Positions 23,173-34,081 are shown, counted from the first letter of the stretch. The stretch: DNA of 34,257 nt from an uncultured Clostridia bacterium (GCA_944387425.1 CALXEV010000018.1:1-34257), one strand, 5' to 3'. Notes: a model not told the origin generated them from the letters alone. Translations and numbers: made by a program.

Positions 23173-23201
23173 ATTATACTATATTTTCCCAAAATTTTCA
23201 A
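23173..23201 (-). promoter_or_regulatory. Promoter of the 147-aa ORFan
   Basis: Minus-strand TTGAAA (23201-23196), 17 bp, TATAAT (23178-23173). It begins 15 bp beyond the dnaJ stop; no dnaJ terminator was seen, so readthrough is possible. Confidence 0.65.
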
Positions 23202-23216
23202 CACTTTATGTAAATT

Positions 23217-24392
23217 TTATCCGAATATTCCTCTTTTTTTAACTGGAGGTTGCTCATTCATTGTTTTAGCTAATTGTTCTAGCAAGTCTCTTTGCTCGCG
23301 TGATAATCTTTTTGGAGTTTGAACTACAACAGAAAATACAAAACTACCTCTAGAGTTAGAATTTAAAGACTTAAAACCTCTATCTCTTATAGTAAATTTA
23401 GTTCCTGTTTGTGTTCCTTCTGGAATTACAAATTTTTCTACACTTCCGTCTACCATTGGAATTTTAAGTTCTGCTCCTAAAGTGGCTTGAGTTATTGTTA
23501 TAGGTATTTCACATAATACAGTGGTTCCTTGTCTAGTATAAACTGAACTCTTTCTAACTTTTACAGTAATATATAAATCTCCTTTTGGTCCACCCTTTTC
23601 TCCTGGCTCGCCTTCTCCTCTTAAAACTACAGTTTGTTTATCATCTATGCCTGCTGGAATTTTAACTTTAATTCTTGCTTGTTTTCTAACTGTTCCTTTT
23701 CCTTTACAATTTTCACAAGGTTCTTTTATTACTTCTCCAGTTCCATGACATGTAGTACATGTTCTAGTAGTTTGCATTTGTCCTAGAATTGTATTTTGTA
23801 CTTGTTTTATAGTACCTGTTCCGTGACAAGTTGGGCATTTAGTTACTGTTGTACCAGGTCTTGCTCCTGTACCATTACATATATTACATGTTTCAGGTCT
23901 TGTAATTGATATTTCTTTTTCCACACCTAAAAATGCTTCTTCAAAACTAATCTCCATACTCAAATTTAAATCTGCACCTTTACGTGGTCCCCTTGCTTGT
24001 TGTCTTGATGAACTTGTTCTTGAGCTTCCACCAAAAAATGATGAAAATATATCACCTAAATCACCAAAATCAGCAAATCCATCAAACCCATTAAATCCTG
24101 ATGATGTATATGAATAATAATTTCCACCGCCAAATGGACCTCCAGCACCTCCGCCAAATCCTTGAGGATCTGTTGTACCAAATTGGTCATACATCTGTCT
24201 TTTTTTAGGGTCTGATAATACTTCATATGCTTCATTTACTTCTTTGAACTTAGCTTCTGCTTCTTCTTTATTATCTGGGTTTGCATCTGGATGATATTTT
24301 TTGGCTAGTTTTCTATATGCTTTTTTCAATTCGTCTTCTGTTGCTGTTTTAGAAACTCCTAGCACTTCATAATAATCTCTCTTATTTGCCAT
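23217..24392 (-). CDS. dnaJ: Chaperone DnaJ (Hsp40)
   Basis: Co-chaperone that delivers clients to DnaK and stimulates its ATPase. J domain at about 5-70 with HPD in KKYHPDA, Gly/Phe-rich linker (about 77-135), four CxxCxGxG zinc motifs ([32 protein letters not shown] at about 155-230) and the C-terminal substrate domain. At 391 residues it is a full type I DnaJ. GAGGTGA precedes the ATG. It is the last gene of the heat-shock operon, separated from dnaK by 96 bp containing a strong hairpin. Confidence 0.97.
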   Translation of the reverse strand: MANKRDYYEVLGVSKTATEDELKKAYRKLAKKYHPDANPDNKEEAEAKFKEVNEAYEVLSDPKKRQMYDQFGTTDPQGFGGGAGGPFGGGNYYSYTSSGFNGFDGFADFGDLGDIFSSFFGGSSRTSSSRQQARGPRKGADLNLSMEISFEEAFLGVEKEISITRPETCNICNGTGARPGTTVTKCPTCHGTGTIKQVQNTILGQMQTTRTCTTCHGTGEVIKEPCENCKGKGTVRKQARIKVKIPAGIDDKQTVVLRGEGEPGEKGGPKGDLYITVKVRKSSVYTRQGTTVLCEIPITITQATLGAELKIPMVDGSVEKFVIPEGTQTGTKFTIRDRGFKSLNSNSRGSFVFSVVVQTPKRLSREQRDLLEQLAKTMNEQPPVKKRGIFG

Positions 24393-24446
24393 TTTTTATT
24401 TCACCTCTTTTTATTATTGAATTTATAATATCATCTTTACAGTTTT

Positions 24447-24472
24447 ACAGGCAGGTAAAATTGCCTGCCTGT
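24447..24472 (-). other. Strong hairpin between dnaK and dnaJ
   Basis: ACAGGCAGG (24447-24455) pairs with CCTGCCTGT (24464-24472) around an AT-rich loop. It is followed by AAAACTGT rather than a T run, so it is more likely an RNA processing or stability element that adjusts the dnaK to dnaJ ratio than a full terminator. Confidence 0.55.
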
Positions 24473-24488
24473 TATTCTAAGCATTATA

Positions 24489-26398
<1,910 letters not shown>

Positions 26399-26428
26399 TA
26401 ATATATATTTTTAAAATTAATAACTATT

Positions 26429-26938
26429 TTAGTTTGCTACAACTACCATAGAATGTCTAATTACTTTTGAACCTATTTTGTAGCCTTTTCTATATTCTTG
26501 AACAATTTCTTTTTCACCTTTTGTATCATCTTGTACACTACTTACTGCCTCATGTAATGTTGGGTCAAATGTTTCTCCTACTGCTGGAATTTCTTCTACT
26601 CCTTTTGATTTTAAAAGGTCTTTAAATTGTTTATGTACAAGTTCTACTCCTTTTTTATATTCTGAATCTTTAGTTTCAGCCTTTAATGCATTTTCTAGAT
26701 TATCCATAATTGGTAAAAATCCTCCAATTAAATCTGATAATATAGAATTATATAATGTTTCTCTTTCTTTTCCACTTCTTTTCTTGAAGTTTTCAAATTC
26801 TGCAAGAACTCTTTTATATCTATCATTTAATTCATCAAGTTCTTGTTGTTTTGGATCTACTACTGTTTGCTCTTCTTTTTGAGCTGTTTCTTTCTTTTCT
26901 TCGTTTTGATTTTTTTCTTCTTTCTTGTTTTCTTCCAT
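26429..26938 (-). CDS. grpE: Nucleotide exchange factor GrpE
   Basis: Releases ADP from DnaK. A Lys/Glu/Gln-rich disordered N-terminus (about 1-30) leads into the long dimerising helix (about 32-90, with LAEFENFKKRSGKE) and the beta domain with GVEEIPAVGETFDPTLHEAV. 169 residues, slightly short for the family but complete. It follows hrcA by 15 bp. The start has GAAGG ten bases upstream. Confidence 0.95.
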   Translation of the reverse strand: MEENKKEEKNQNEEKKETAQKEEQTVVDPKQQELDELNDRYKRVLAEFENFKKRSGKERETLYNSILSDLIGGFLPIMDNLENALKAETKDSEYKKGVELVHKQFKDLLKSKGVEEIPAVGETFDPTLHEAVSSVQDDTKGEKEIVQEYRKGYKIGSKVIRHSMVVVAN

Positions 26939-26953
26939 ATTATACCTTCTTTC

Positions 26954-27970
26954 TTATTCTTCATCCTTGTTTTCATTATTTAATTTTTTACTTATGTATT
27001 TCATAACAGATATTACTTTTGCATAATCCATTCTTTTAGGTCCTATAATACCAATTGTTCCCAAATCTTTATTTCCTATTCGGTGTTTAAAAGTAACTAT
27101 ACTAAAATCTTTTAGTTCTTCTTTCTCATTTTCTTCTCCAATATATACATTTATGTCTTTTGCAAAACCCGTGTTTAACATATCTGCCATTAGTTCTTTT
27201 TCATCTAATATATTTACAAAGTTTTTTGCTACCTCTAAACTATTAAATTCAGGTAATTCAAATAGTCTATTTGCTCCTTCTAAATGAATGCTTTCCTCTT
27301 CAACTACCTTTTTCATTTGTTCAATTATTGGTTTTATCAAATTTACACTATATCTCATTTCTTCTACAAGATATTTTTCTAATGGTTTATCAATCTTAGT
27401 GATTGGTTCACCTTTTAATTTATTATTGAACATATAGCTTAATGTTTGAACTTGATTTTCTGTTATGTCTTCATCAAATTTGATTATTGTTTCTTTAACT
27501 AATCCTGTATCAGTTAATATAACTCCCATCATCATTCTAGAACTTAATAGCACAAATTTGATGTTTTCGATTTTTTGAATATCTGAACTAGGTCCAATTG
27601 ATACTGTTGTATAATGAGTTATTTCTGATATTGTGCTTGAAGCTATTTGAGTTATTTCTTCTAATTCATTTATTTTTGTTTCTAATTTATCACTAATGTA
27701 TTTTATTTCGTCTAATGTTATTTTATCTGTTTGTAATAGTTCATCAACATAATATCTGTAACCTTTTGCAGATGGTACTCTTCCTGCTGATGTATGTGGT
27801 TTTTCCAAATATCCCATTTTCTCTAATTCTGCCATTTCATTTCTAATTGTTGCACTACTACATTCAAGACCTTCTAAATTCATAATTGCGTTAGAACTTA
27901 CTGGCTCAGCAGTTTTTATATATTCTTCAACAATTGCTTGTAAGACTCTCTTTTTTCTATCGTCTAGCAA
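26954..27970 (-). CDS. hrcA: Heat-inducible transcription repressor HrcA
   Basis: Repressor of the operon, acting through CIRCE and stabilised by GroEL. The winged-helix N-terminus (about 1-75, DDRKKRVLQAIVEEYIKT and SSATIRNEMAELEKMGYLEKPHTSAGR in separate segments) is followed by GAF-like and dimerisation parts. The frame is open to 28072, but that extension would cover the CIRCE site and promoter; TTG 27970, preceded by GAGGGTG at six bases, gives 338 residues, the normal length and N-terminus. A GTG at 27979 is a less likely start. Confidence 0.92.
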   Translation of the reverse strand: MLDDRKKRVLQAIVEEYIKTAEPVSSNAIMNLEGLECSSATIRNEMAELEKMGYLEKPHTSAGRVPSAKGYRYYVDELLQTDKITLDEIKYISDKLETKINELEEITQIASSTISEITHYTTVSIGPSSDIQKIENIKFVLLSSRMMMGVILTDTGLVKETIIKFDEDITENQVQTLSYMFNNKLKGEPITKIDKPLEKYLVEEMRYSVNLIKPIIEQMKKVVEEESIHLEGANRLFELPEFNSLEVAKNFVNILDEKELMADMLNTGFAKDINVYIGEENEKEELKDFSIVTFKHRIGNKDLGTIGIIGPKRMDYAKVISVMKYISKKLNNENKDEE

Positions 27971-28005
27971 TTTATTCACCCTCTTTTCGGTTTTCAGAAA
28001 TATTT

Positions 28006-28032
28006 TTAGCACTCTTTTTACTTGATTGCTAA
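28006..28032 (-). promoter_or_regulatory. CIRCE operator (downstream copy)
   Basis: TTAGCACTC-N9-GATTGCTAA, one mismatch from the consensus TTAGCACTC-N9-GAGTGCTAA. It lies downstream of the -10 and upstream of the hrcA start. Confidence 0.9.
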
Positions 28033-28043
28033 TTTTCCTATAT

Positions 28044-28072
28044 AATATATAACATTTTTTAGCACTTGTCAA
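28044..28072 (-). promoter_or_regulatory. Promoter of the hrcA-grpE-dnaK-dnaJ operon
   Basis: Minus-strand -35 TTGACA (28072-28067), 17 bp, -10 TATATT (28049-28044). It is bracketed by two CIRCE-type inverted repeats. Confidence 0.8.
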
Positions 28073-28085
28073 GTCTTTTTGCTAA
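28059..28085 (-). promoter_or_regulatory. Second, degenerate CIRCE-like repeat over the -35
   Basis: TTAGCACTT-N9-TTTTGCTAA keeps the spacing and outer arms of CIRCE with mismatches inside each arm; the N9 centre contains the -35 element. Confidence 0.6.
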
Positions 28086-28100
28086 CTTTTTTATTAATTT

Positions 28101-28138
28101 AAAAAAAGTAATTCATATGAATATATAAATTACTTTTT
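28101..28138 (-). terminator. Terminator of the prmC-whiA-hemW operon
   Basis: AAAAAAGTAATT and AATTACTTTTTT pair around an AT-rich loop directly after the hemW stop and end in a T run on the minus strand. It separates hemW from the heat-shock promoter 16 bp further on. Confidence 0.75.
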
Positions 28139-29271
28139 TAAACAAATTCTTCCCATACTAAATTAGCTAAATCAATTCCTTTGTTTGTAAGTCTAATATT
28201 ATCATCATCAACTATTATAAGTTTTTCTTCAACTAGTTTATTTAGTTCGGTTCTATATAAATAGATTGGATTATCTCCAAATTTATTTTTAAAATCACTT
28301 ATCTTTATGCCTTCAATTTTTCTTAAACCTAAAAGCATAAATTCTTTTTTTGTATCATCTTCTTTTTGAATTTCGTGTATAATTCTATTTCTCTCTAATT
28401 TGTTTTGTTTAACATTTTTAATATATTCTTCTACATTTGTAGTATTAGAGTATCTTGTTATATCTCTATATGAATGTGCTGCAGAACCAATTCCTAAATA
28501 TTCTTTTTGTTCCCAACAATTCATATTGTGTTTTGAATAATATCCTTTCTTAGCAAAATTAGATATTTCATAGTGTATATATCCATTTAATTCTAACATG
28601 TTTTTTACATACCAATACATATTTCTTTCTGTTTCTTCATCTGGTAGTTCTAATTCTCCTTTTTGAATTTTCTCTGAAATTGGTGTTCCTTCTTCAACAA
28701 TTAAAGAATAAACTGAAATATGTTTTGGCTTTAGTTTGACTACTTTTTCTAAACTATCTTTTAAATCACTTATTCGTTGTCCTGGAAGTCCTATCATTAA
28801 ATCTATATTGATATTTTTAAATCCTATTTTTTTTGCCATTTTATATGTATTCAAAAATTCTTCAAAATTATGAATTCTACCAATTTTTTTCAATAGTTCA
28901 TCTTGTGTACTTTGCAAACCTATACTTAATCTGTTTATTCCGCAATCTTTGTAGTCTTGAAGTTTTTCAAGTGTCACAGTTCCAGGATTTACTTCAATAG
29001 TAATTTCCGCTTCTTTTGAAACATTTTTTTCAAAAATCTTATTTACTATTTCTTTTATATAATTACTATCTATATATGAAGGAGTTCCTCCACCTATATA
29101 AATTGTAGTTATTGTAGATTTAATGTTTTTTAATTCTATTTCTTTTTCTACTGCTTTAACATAATCTTCTATTAAATTATCTTTTGTACAATATGATACA
29201 AAATCGCAATAATAACATTTTTGCTTGCAAAATGGTATATGTACATATATTCCTATTTCTTTATCTTGCAT
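28138..29271 (-). CDS. hemW: HemW, radical SAM heme chaperone (older name: oxygen-independent coproporphyrinogen oxidase-like)
   Basis: Radical SAM protein that handles heme. The 4Fe-4S motif is HIPFCKQKCYYCDF with C15, C19 and C22, followed by GGGTPS and the TIM-barrel core; the C-terminal HemW domain covers about 300-377. At 377 residues it matches HemW rather than HemN (~457), which also has a fourth Cys pattern. GGAG lies six bases before the ATG. The start overlaps the whiA 3' end by 19 bp, showing translational coupling; hemW next to hrcA is the common Firmicute order. Confidence 0.94.
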   Translation of the reverse strand: MQDKEIGIYVHIPFCKQKCYYCDFVSYCTKDNLIEDYVKAVEKEIELKNIKSTITTIYIGGGTPSYIDSNYIKEIVNKIFEKNVSKEAEITIEVNPGTVTLEKLQDYKDCGINRLSIGLQSTQDELLKKIGRIHNFEEFLNTYKMAKKIGFKNINIDLMIGLPGQRISDLKDSLEKVVKLKPKHISVYSLIVEEGTPISEKIQKGELELPDEETERNMYWYVKNMLELNGYIHYEISNFAKKGYYSKHNMNCWEQKEYLGIGSAAHSYRDITRYSNTTNVEEYIKNVKQNKLERNRIIHEIQKEDDTKKEFMLLGLRKIEGIKISDFKNKFGDNPIYLYRTELNKLVEEKLIIVDDDNIRLTNKGIDLANLVWEEFV

Positions 29272-30125
29272 TTTGTCTCCTCTTCTTTTCCTAGTTCAAC
29301 CAATTTTTTTAATCTATAATTTACACCAGATTTGCCTATAGGTTCTTTTAGCATTTTTCCTATTTCTATAAGACTTGCATTAGGATTTTTTAGCCTTATT
29401 TCAGCAATTTCTTTTAATGGTTCATCAAGAGTTTTAAATTTATTGCTTTTTTTAAGTTTTCTTATTGCTTCGATTTGCTCTATTGAAGCATTAATTGTTT
29501 TGTTCATGTTAGCTGTTTCACAATTAACTATCCTATTTATTTTGTTATTCATATATCTTTGTACTCTTATTTCTTCAAATTTGATTACACTTCTGTTTGC
29601 ACTAATAAGTGCTAGAAATTTAGAAATTTCTTCCCCATCTTTAATGTATATTGCATATTCATTTCTTTTAATTATCATACTACTTTTTACATCTAACTTT
29701 TCTAATATTGCATGTACATCATCAGCATATTCTTTTTTCCTTATACCAAGCTCTAAATGATATTTTTTCTCTGGATTATTTATTGATCCAGCTCCCATAT
29801 ATGCACCTCTAATTAGCCATTTTTGTTCATCTTGACTTAATTCTTTGAAATCAAATTTTATATTTTCAATTTCTTTTTTATTAAGTGTAATAATAAATAA
29901 TTTTCCTTTCAAAGATATATTAAAATTCTCTATGCCTAAATTTGATAACAATTTTGAGAATCTATTTATATTATATTCATTTTCTGTTTTATATTTTATT
30001 TTGTTTTTAAATTCACTTACATTACTACTAATTAGGTAACCAATTAATTCAAATTTTACTGCATCTTTATTTGGTAAATTTTCAATTTTACTTAGTTCTT
30101 CTTTTAATTCTGTTGAAAACGACAT
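29253..30125 (-). CDS. whiA: WhiA-family DNA-binding protein
   Basis: Two LAGLIDADG-like subdomains (about 20-200) and a C-terminal helix-turn-helix (about 225-285, with PLKEIAEIRLKNPNASLIEIGK split as PLKEIAEIRL and ASLIEIGKML). In Firmicutes it affects cell division and chromosome segregation rather than sporulation septation. ATG 30125 gives 290 residues and has GGAGAG seven bases upstream; a start nine codons earlier would overlap prmC. It lies between prmC and hemW, unlike the usual rapZ-gluP-whiA order. Confidence 0.92.
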   Translation of the reverse strand: MSFSTELKEELSKIENLPNKDAVKFELIGYLISSNVSEFKNKIKYKTENEYNINRFSKLLSNLGIENFNISLKGKLFIITLNKKEIENIKFDFKELSQDEQKWLIRGAYMGAGSINNPEKKYHLELGIRKKEYADDVHAILEKLDVKSSMIIKRNEYAIYIKDGEEISKFLALISANRSVIKFEEIRVQRYMNNKINRIVNCETANMNKTINASIEQIEAIRKLKKSNKFKTLDEPLKEIAEIRLKNPNASLIEIGKMLKEPIGKSGVNYRLKKLVELGKEEETKCKIKK

Positions 30126-30144
30126 TTCATCACTCTCCAATTCA

Positions 30145-30984
30145 TCAACCAACTTGAGTTATAATAATTCTATCATTACCATATAAATCCTTTTTACAAT
30201 ATGTATTTATATATTTCTTTTCATTTTCTATAATTTCAATTACATCTATCTTTTGGTCATAACCGATTTCAAAACATAAATAACTTCCTAGTTTTAAATA
30301 GTCTATTGCTTGTTTTGATATTTTTCTATAAAAATCTAATCCATCAATTCCTCCATTTAAAGCTATCTCTGGTTCTTTTTTCACTTCATCACTTAAATAT
30401 TGAATATCTTCATTTTTTATATATGGAGGATTTGAAACTATTATATCAAATTTATCTTTTTTTAGTTCTTCAAATAAATTAGATTTAATAATTTTTATTT
30501 TTGCTTTTAATCTTTTTGCATTTATTTTTGCTACTTCTAATGCTTTTTCACTTATATCAACTGCATATATGTCTGAACCTGGAATATTTTTGTATAAAGA
30601 TATTGCAATTGCTCCACTTCCTGTACACAAATCTAAAATTTTAGGATGAGAAAATTTTTCTGCAATTTTTATAACTTCTTCTACTAATATCTCTGTATCA
30701 GGTCTTGGTATTAATACATTTTCATCTACAAAAAAGTCCATTTTCATAAATTCTTGCCTATTTGTAATATGTTGTAAAGGAATTCCCTGTGTTAGCTTTT
30801 CTATGTTAACAAAATATTCCCATTGTTCTTTTTTACCGATTTCTTTTTTATCATAAATAATTAAATATTCTCTTGGTTTATTTAATACATATTGTAGTAA
30901 TAACCTTGATTTTAATCTAGGACTTTCTATGTTGTTGCTTTTTAACATGATTGTTCCTTTATTTAATGCCTCTCTTATTGTCAT
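30145..30984 (-). CDS. prmC: Peptide chain release factor N5-glutamine methyltransferase PrmC
   Basis: Methylates the Gln of the GGQ motif in release factors 1 and 2, needed for efficient termination. SAM site DLCTGSGAI (118-126) and catalytic NPPY (185-188) are intact, as is the FxxDExVLIPRPDTE-type segment (about 85-98). ATG 30984 is used because AAAGGAGG lies ten bases upstream. 279 residues is typical. No prfA gene is adjacent; the gene heads the prmC-whiA-hemW unit. Confidence 0.93.
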   Translation of the reverse strand: MTIREALNKGTIMLKSNNIESPRLKSRLLLQYVLNKPREYLIIYDKKEIGKKEQWEYFVNIEKLTQGIPLQHITNRQEFMKMDFFVDENVLIPRPDTEILVEEVIKIAEKFSHPKILDLCTGSGAIAISLYKNIPGSDIYAVDISEKALEVAKINAKRLKAKIKIIKSNLFEELKKDKFDIIVSNPPYIKNEDIQYLSDEVKKEPEIALNGGIDGLDFYRKISKQAIDYLKLGSYLCFEIGYDQKIDVIEIIENEKKYINTYCKKDLYGNDRIIITQVG

Positions 30985-31046
30985 ATTAATACCACCTCCT
31001 TTTATTTGCAATTTTATTATACTATAAATTATTTAAAAATACCATA

Positions 31047-31083
31047 TAAAAACAAAAAAAGAACAAGCTATAGCTGTTCTTTT
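31047..31083 (-). terminator. Terminator overlapping the veg stop codon
   Basis: AAAAGAACA..GCTATAGC..TGTTCTTTT pairs; on the minus strand a long T run (TTTTTTTGTTTTT) follows. The hairpin starts within the last codons of veg. Confidence 0.85.
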
Positions 31084-31370
31084 ACTCTTTTTTTACTTTG
31101 CACTACTACTGGTGGTACTAATGGACTATATCCTTCACCATTAAATACATCTACTTCAACTGTTCTTGTTAAAACATCTGTATATGTGTATGATGCTGTT
31201 CTATTGTTTTCTTCATATTTCACCACAAATAAATTTGGGTAAGCCTTTTCTATTGTACCTTCTTTCTCAAACTCTTTGCTTCTTCCTAATGAACCTTTCA
31301 CGATTATCTTTTGACCTATTTTGTCAAAAATATTTGTCTTTAGACTTGATATATCAGTCTTACAAATCAT
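31068..31370 (-). CDS. veg: Veg protein
   Basis: Small beta-rich protein of the conserved Veg family, linked in B. subtilis to biofilm formation. The core KGSLGRSKEFEKEG then YPNLFVVKYE and SYTYTDVLTRTVEV matches Veg's TLKANGGRRKTIERSG, YPSVFVIQLD and SYSYADILTETVEL. 100 residues, slightly longer than the 86 of B. subtilis. The ATG has a weak AGTAGGTG site. It has a consensus promoter, in keeping with its well-known high expression, and follows yabG as in Bacillus. Confidence 0.9.
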   Translation of the reverse strand: MICKTDISSLKTNIFDKIGQKIIVKGSLGRSKEFEKEGTIEKAYPNLFVVKYEENNRTASYTYTDVLTRTVEVDVFNGEGYSPLVPPVVVQSKKRVKEQL

Positions 31371-31400
31371 CGAATCACCTACTTTGCTTAAGATGAGTTG

Positions 31401-31429
31401 AGTATATCATTTGTAGGTGATTTTGTCAA
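31401..31429 (-). promoter_or_regulatory. veg promoter
   Basis: Minus-strand -35 TTGACA (31429-31424), 17-bp spacer, -10 TATACT (31406-31401). Confidence 0.85.
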
Positions 31430-31522
31430 AGCATAGTTCTTTTTGTCGTTTCCTTGTGTCTCACTATTTTCAATAGTTTCAGGATATATTGTGTACTTTG
31501 TTACATTTATATTACATTTGTG

Positions 31523-32347
31523 TTACAAGATTATTACATTCTTTTTTCCTCTTGCTCCAAGACCATTAATTCCTTTTTTTCCATCTCTTAATTCATCAAC
31601 AAAATCGTCTATTGTTATATATTTATTTTTGTCAGTTATGGCAACATTTTTTGCAACAACTAATGGGTCTAAAAAATCAATTAAAATTCTTGCTGGTGAT
31701 GAAGCAAAATTTGCACCAGCATCCATAAGTGCTTCAAAATAACTCTGGCATGCTCCTGCAAAAATCACTAATTTTTTTCCATGTGTTTCATCATATTTTC
31801 TCGCTTCTTTTACTGTTTCTATAAAATGTCTTGAATTTCTATAATTTAATACATCTCTATATCTAGCTCCATTTTTTATCATTCCATCATGTCCTGTTAT
31901 TATTAATATATCAGGATTATAAATTTCTAATAATCTATTTACTGCTCTTGGTTGTTTGTATTCTGGAATATTTTTTACTATTGCATTTAAGCCCATCTTT
32001 TTATAATACATTGATGATTTTTCACTATATTTTCTATCTCCATCTAAATGCAAAATTCTACCTGTATTAACAAGCTCTTTACTTCTATTGTTTTTTGAAG
32101 TAGTTTTTTCTTTGATAAAACTTTTATTTATTCTTTCTTGAAGTTCTTTTTCACATCTATTATGTTCTTCTTTACTTGCAATTTTTAAATCTTCTATTGG
32201 TGCATCTGCTTCTATTCTAATATTAATACCTTTAAGTATTACTAATTTTTTACCATTAGAAAGTTTTATGATTTTTTTTACTTTAAATAATATATCATGT
32301 CCATGTGACTTTCTTGTTACCAAAACTCCTTTTTTTATTTCTCGCAT
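31523..32347 (-). CDS. yabG: Sporulation-specific cysteine peptidase YabG
   Basis: Mother-cell protease that processes spore-coat proteins (and pre-SleC-like proteins in Clostridia). The N-terminal beta domain (about 1-55) precedes the catalytic part: LHLDGD (99-104), TGHDG with H153 and D154, and GACQSYF with the nucleophile C200. 274 residues is normal. An AAAGGGATG site precedes the ATG. A minus-strand CATATTTTA (32407-32415) upstream fits the CATANNNTA -10 of mother-cell sigma factors. Transcription from yabG into veg, 153 bp further, is possible but veg has its own promoter. Confidence 0.93.
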   Translation of the reverse strand: MREIKKGVLVTRKSHGHDILFKVKKIIKLSNGKKLVILKGINIRIEADAPIEDLKIASKEEHNRCEKELQERINKSFIKEKTTSKNNRSKELVNTGRILHLDGDRKYSEKSSMYYKKMGLNAIVKNIPEYKQPRAVNRLLEIYNPDILIITGHDGMIKNGARYRDVLNYRNSRHFIETVKEARKYDETHGKKLVIFAGACQSYFEALMDAGANFASSPARILIDFLDPLVVAKNVAITDKNKYITIDDFVDELRDGKKGINGLGARGKKNVIIL

Positions 32348-32515
32348 ATTTATTCATCCCTTTCATGAGGTTAGTACTATTACAGAACCCTCTTTTAGGG
32401 CTAATATAAAATATGCAATTTAGACTTATTTCGACACTCTTTTCTAAAAATTTTTCTTTACTAATTATGTTTTCCATGTTATAATAAATTCAGAAATTTG
32501 AAAAGGAGGCTTTTT
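32348..32515. promoter_or_regulatory. Divergent yabG / DUF4364 control region
   Basis: Plus strand: TTTACT then, 17 bp later, TATAAT (near 32480-32486) precede the DUF4364 gene. Minus strand: CATATTTTA (32407-32415) is a candidate sigma-E/K -10 for yabG, and a weak AGCCCT/AGGGT hairpin lies in its leader. A single TTCGACA (32430-32436) matches the 0A box but is expected by chance. Confidence 0.45.
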
Positions 32516-33046
32516 ATGAAACAACCTAATGAAGATTTAGCCGAAAATAAAGTATTAATTTTGTATTTATTAAATAAGCTTTCAGATGGCATCAAAAGTG
32601 ATAACTTATATAAAATAGTTTCTTCTACAAATAATATTAACTATTTTTATTATCAAGAATTAATTACTGATTTAATCAATACAAATTTAATTGGTTCCTT
32701 TACAAAAGACGAAGATACATTTATAAAAATCACATCTGAAGGCGAAAATGCCTTATCTCTTACGAAATCACTTTTACCAGGTATTTTAAAATTAAAAGCT
32801 GATAATGTATTTAAAGCAGAAGTTTCTACAATTGCTGAAGAATCTTCTATTGTTACAGAATATATCCCAAGAGATGAAAACAATTATACTGTAAAATGTA
32901 AAATTGTTGAAAAAAATGATGTTATATTTGAAGTGTCTGCTTTTGCAGGTTCTAGAGATAGAGCCAAACAAATTTCAGATAATTGGAAAAATAATGCAAC
33001 TAGAATTTATCCACAGATTATAGATTTACTTTTAAATGGAGATTAA
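32516..33046 (+). CDS. DUF4364 family protein
   Basis: A conserved clostridial protein of unknown function (176 residues). Its N-terminal part (residues ~5-85) has a winged-helix appearance, with LAENKVLILYLL and the pattern of PadR/MarR-type helices followed by the ITSEGENAL wing; the remainder is a small alpha/beta domain. ATG 32516 has GGAGG seven bases before it; the frame extends slightly upstream without a better start. It overlaps nothing and ends one base before nth, so the two are cotranscribed and may be functionally linked to DNA repair. Confidence 0.8.
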   Translation: MKQPNEDLAENKVLILYLLNKLSDGIKSDNLYKIVSSTNNINYFYYQELITDLINTNLIGSFTKDEDTFIKITSEGENALSLTKSLLPGILKLKADNVFKAEVSTIAEESSIVTEYIPRDENNYTVKCKIVEKNDVIFEVSAFAGSRDRAKQISDNWKNNATRIYPQIIDLLLNGD

Positions 33047-33047
33047 T

Positions 33048-33677
33048 ATGAAAAAATTAGACGTAACAAATTTTGTTAAAACTTTAAAGAAAGCATATCC
33101 ATACGCCACATGCAGTCTGGATTTTAAAACACCATTTCAAATGGTTGTTGCAGTTATGTTATCTGCTCAATGTACTGATGCAAGAGTAAATAAGACAACT
33201 CCTGCATTATTTGAAAGGTGTAAAACAATTCAAGATTTTGTAGATATAGATATACAAGAATTAGAAGACTTGATTCATCCATGTGGTTTTTATAAAAATA
33301 AAGCCAAAAATATAAAACTATGTGCAAAACAAGTTATAGAGAACTTTAATGGTGAAGTTCCTCATACTATGGAAGAATTATTAACCCTAGCTGGTGTAGG
33401 TAGAAAAAGTGCAAATGTTATATTACTTGAAGCTTTTGGAATTGCAAATGGTATTGCTGTTGATACACATGCTAAAAGAGTATCTAATAGGATTGGTCTT
33501 TCTAATGAAAAAGAACCAGAAAAAATTGAACAAGATTTATTAAAAATTTTTCCTAAAGAATATTTAAAAGATATTAATCATTTATTTGTATGGCATGGAA
33601 GAAATACTTGTGATTCTCGTAAACCAAATTGTGAAAATTGCTGTGTTAAAGAATATTGCAAATATTATAATAAATAA
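33048..33677 (+). CDS. nth: Endonuclease III (DNA glycosylase/AP lyase)
   Basis: Removes oxidised pyrimidines in base-excision repair. The helix-hairpin-helix LAGVGRKSANV carries catalytic K120, and the catalytic Asp is D139 in AVDTHAKRV. The C-terminal 4Fe-4S motif is C-x6-C-x2-C-x5-C. 209 residues is typical. ATG 33048, eight bases after GGAG, lies one base after the DUF4364 stop. Terminator at 33681-33714. Confidence 0.96.
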   Translation: MKKLDVTNFVKTLKKAYPYATCSLDFKTPFQMVVAVMLSAQCTDARVNKTTPALFERCKTIQDFVDIDIQELEDLIHPCGFYKNKAKNIKLCAKQVIENFNGEVPHTMEELLTLAGVGRKSANVILLEAFGIANGIAVDTHAKRVSNRIGLSNEKEPEKIEQDLLKIFPKEYLKDINHLFVWHGRNTCDSRKPNCENCCVKEYCKYYNK

Positions 33678-33680
33678 TTT

Positions 33681-33714
33681 AAAAAGAGGTTTGGAATATT
33701 CCAAACCTCTTTTT
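33681..33714. terminator. Perfect 34-bp palindromic bidirectional terminator
   Basis: AAAAAGAGGTTTGGAAT and its exact reverse complement are adjacent, with a T run at each end. It terminates nth (+) and the ORFan at 33721-34041 (-), which converge on it. Confidence 0.9.
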
Positions 33715-33720
33715 GAAAGC

Positions 33721-34041
33721 TTAATTATTCTTTGCTGAATCACAATATTGATGCAAAATGCTCCAAATAATTCTATGTGTTCTATATATTTTTAATACTT
33801 CTGTTTTTCCTTCATTTTGTTGATACTGTACAATCGGTACATCTTGTGTTTCATTAAAATCATTGTCAATGGTCATGCAAACCATTTCGGGAATCAATTT
33901 GACCAATGCTTTTGAAAATCTGTTGTTGTAAGGATGTTCTTTTTCAAGTTTCTTCATCTGCTCAAAAAATTTGTCCCTAGGAATTTGCCCAGTGTAGTCT
34001 TTGCCATGTTCCCGGTACTTCAAAATAATCTCGCTTTTCAT
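33721..34041 (-). CDS. Hypothetical protein, 106 aa, ORFan
   Basis: Not recognised. Soluble, mixed alpha/beta, with a Lys-rich first third (KKLEKEHPYNNRFSKAL at about 30-46) and hydrophobic stretches at about 48-57 and 84-100; no membrane helix, three cysteines none paired in a motif. The AGGAGGAC ribosome site before the ATG is identical to that of the 92- and 147-aa ORFans. It has its own promoter and terminator. G/C is only slightly raised overall (71 of 200 counted, 33841-34040). Confidence 0.68.
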   Translation of the reverse strand: MKSEIILKYREHGKDYTGQIPRDKFFEQMKKLEKEHPYNNRFSKALVKLIPEMVCMTIDNDFNETQDVPIVQYQQNEGKTEVLKIYRTHRIIWSILHQYCDSAKNN

Positions 34042-34081
34042 TTGCTGGTCCTCCTGTTTTTTAGTTAAAAATTTAGAGATT

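Noticed and set aside
27971..28072. A longer HrcA starting at 28072
   Set aside because: The extra 34 residues do not resemble HrcA, and the region is the operator/promoter with a CIRCE.
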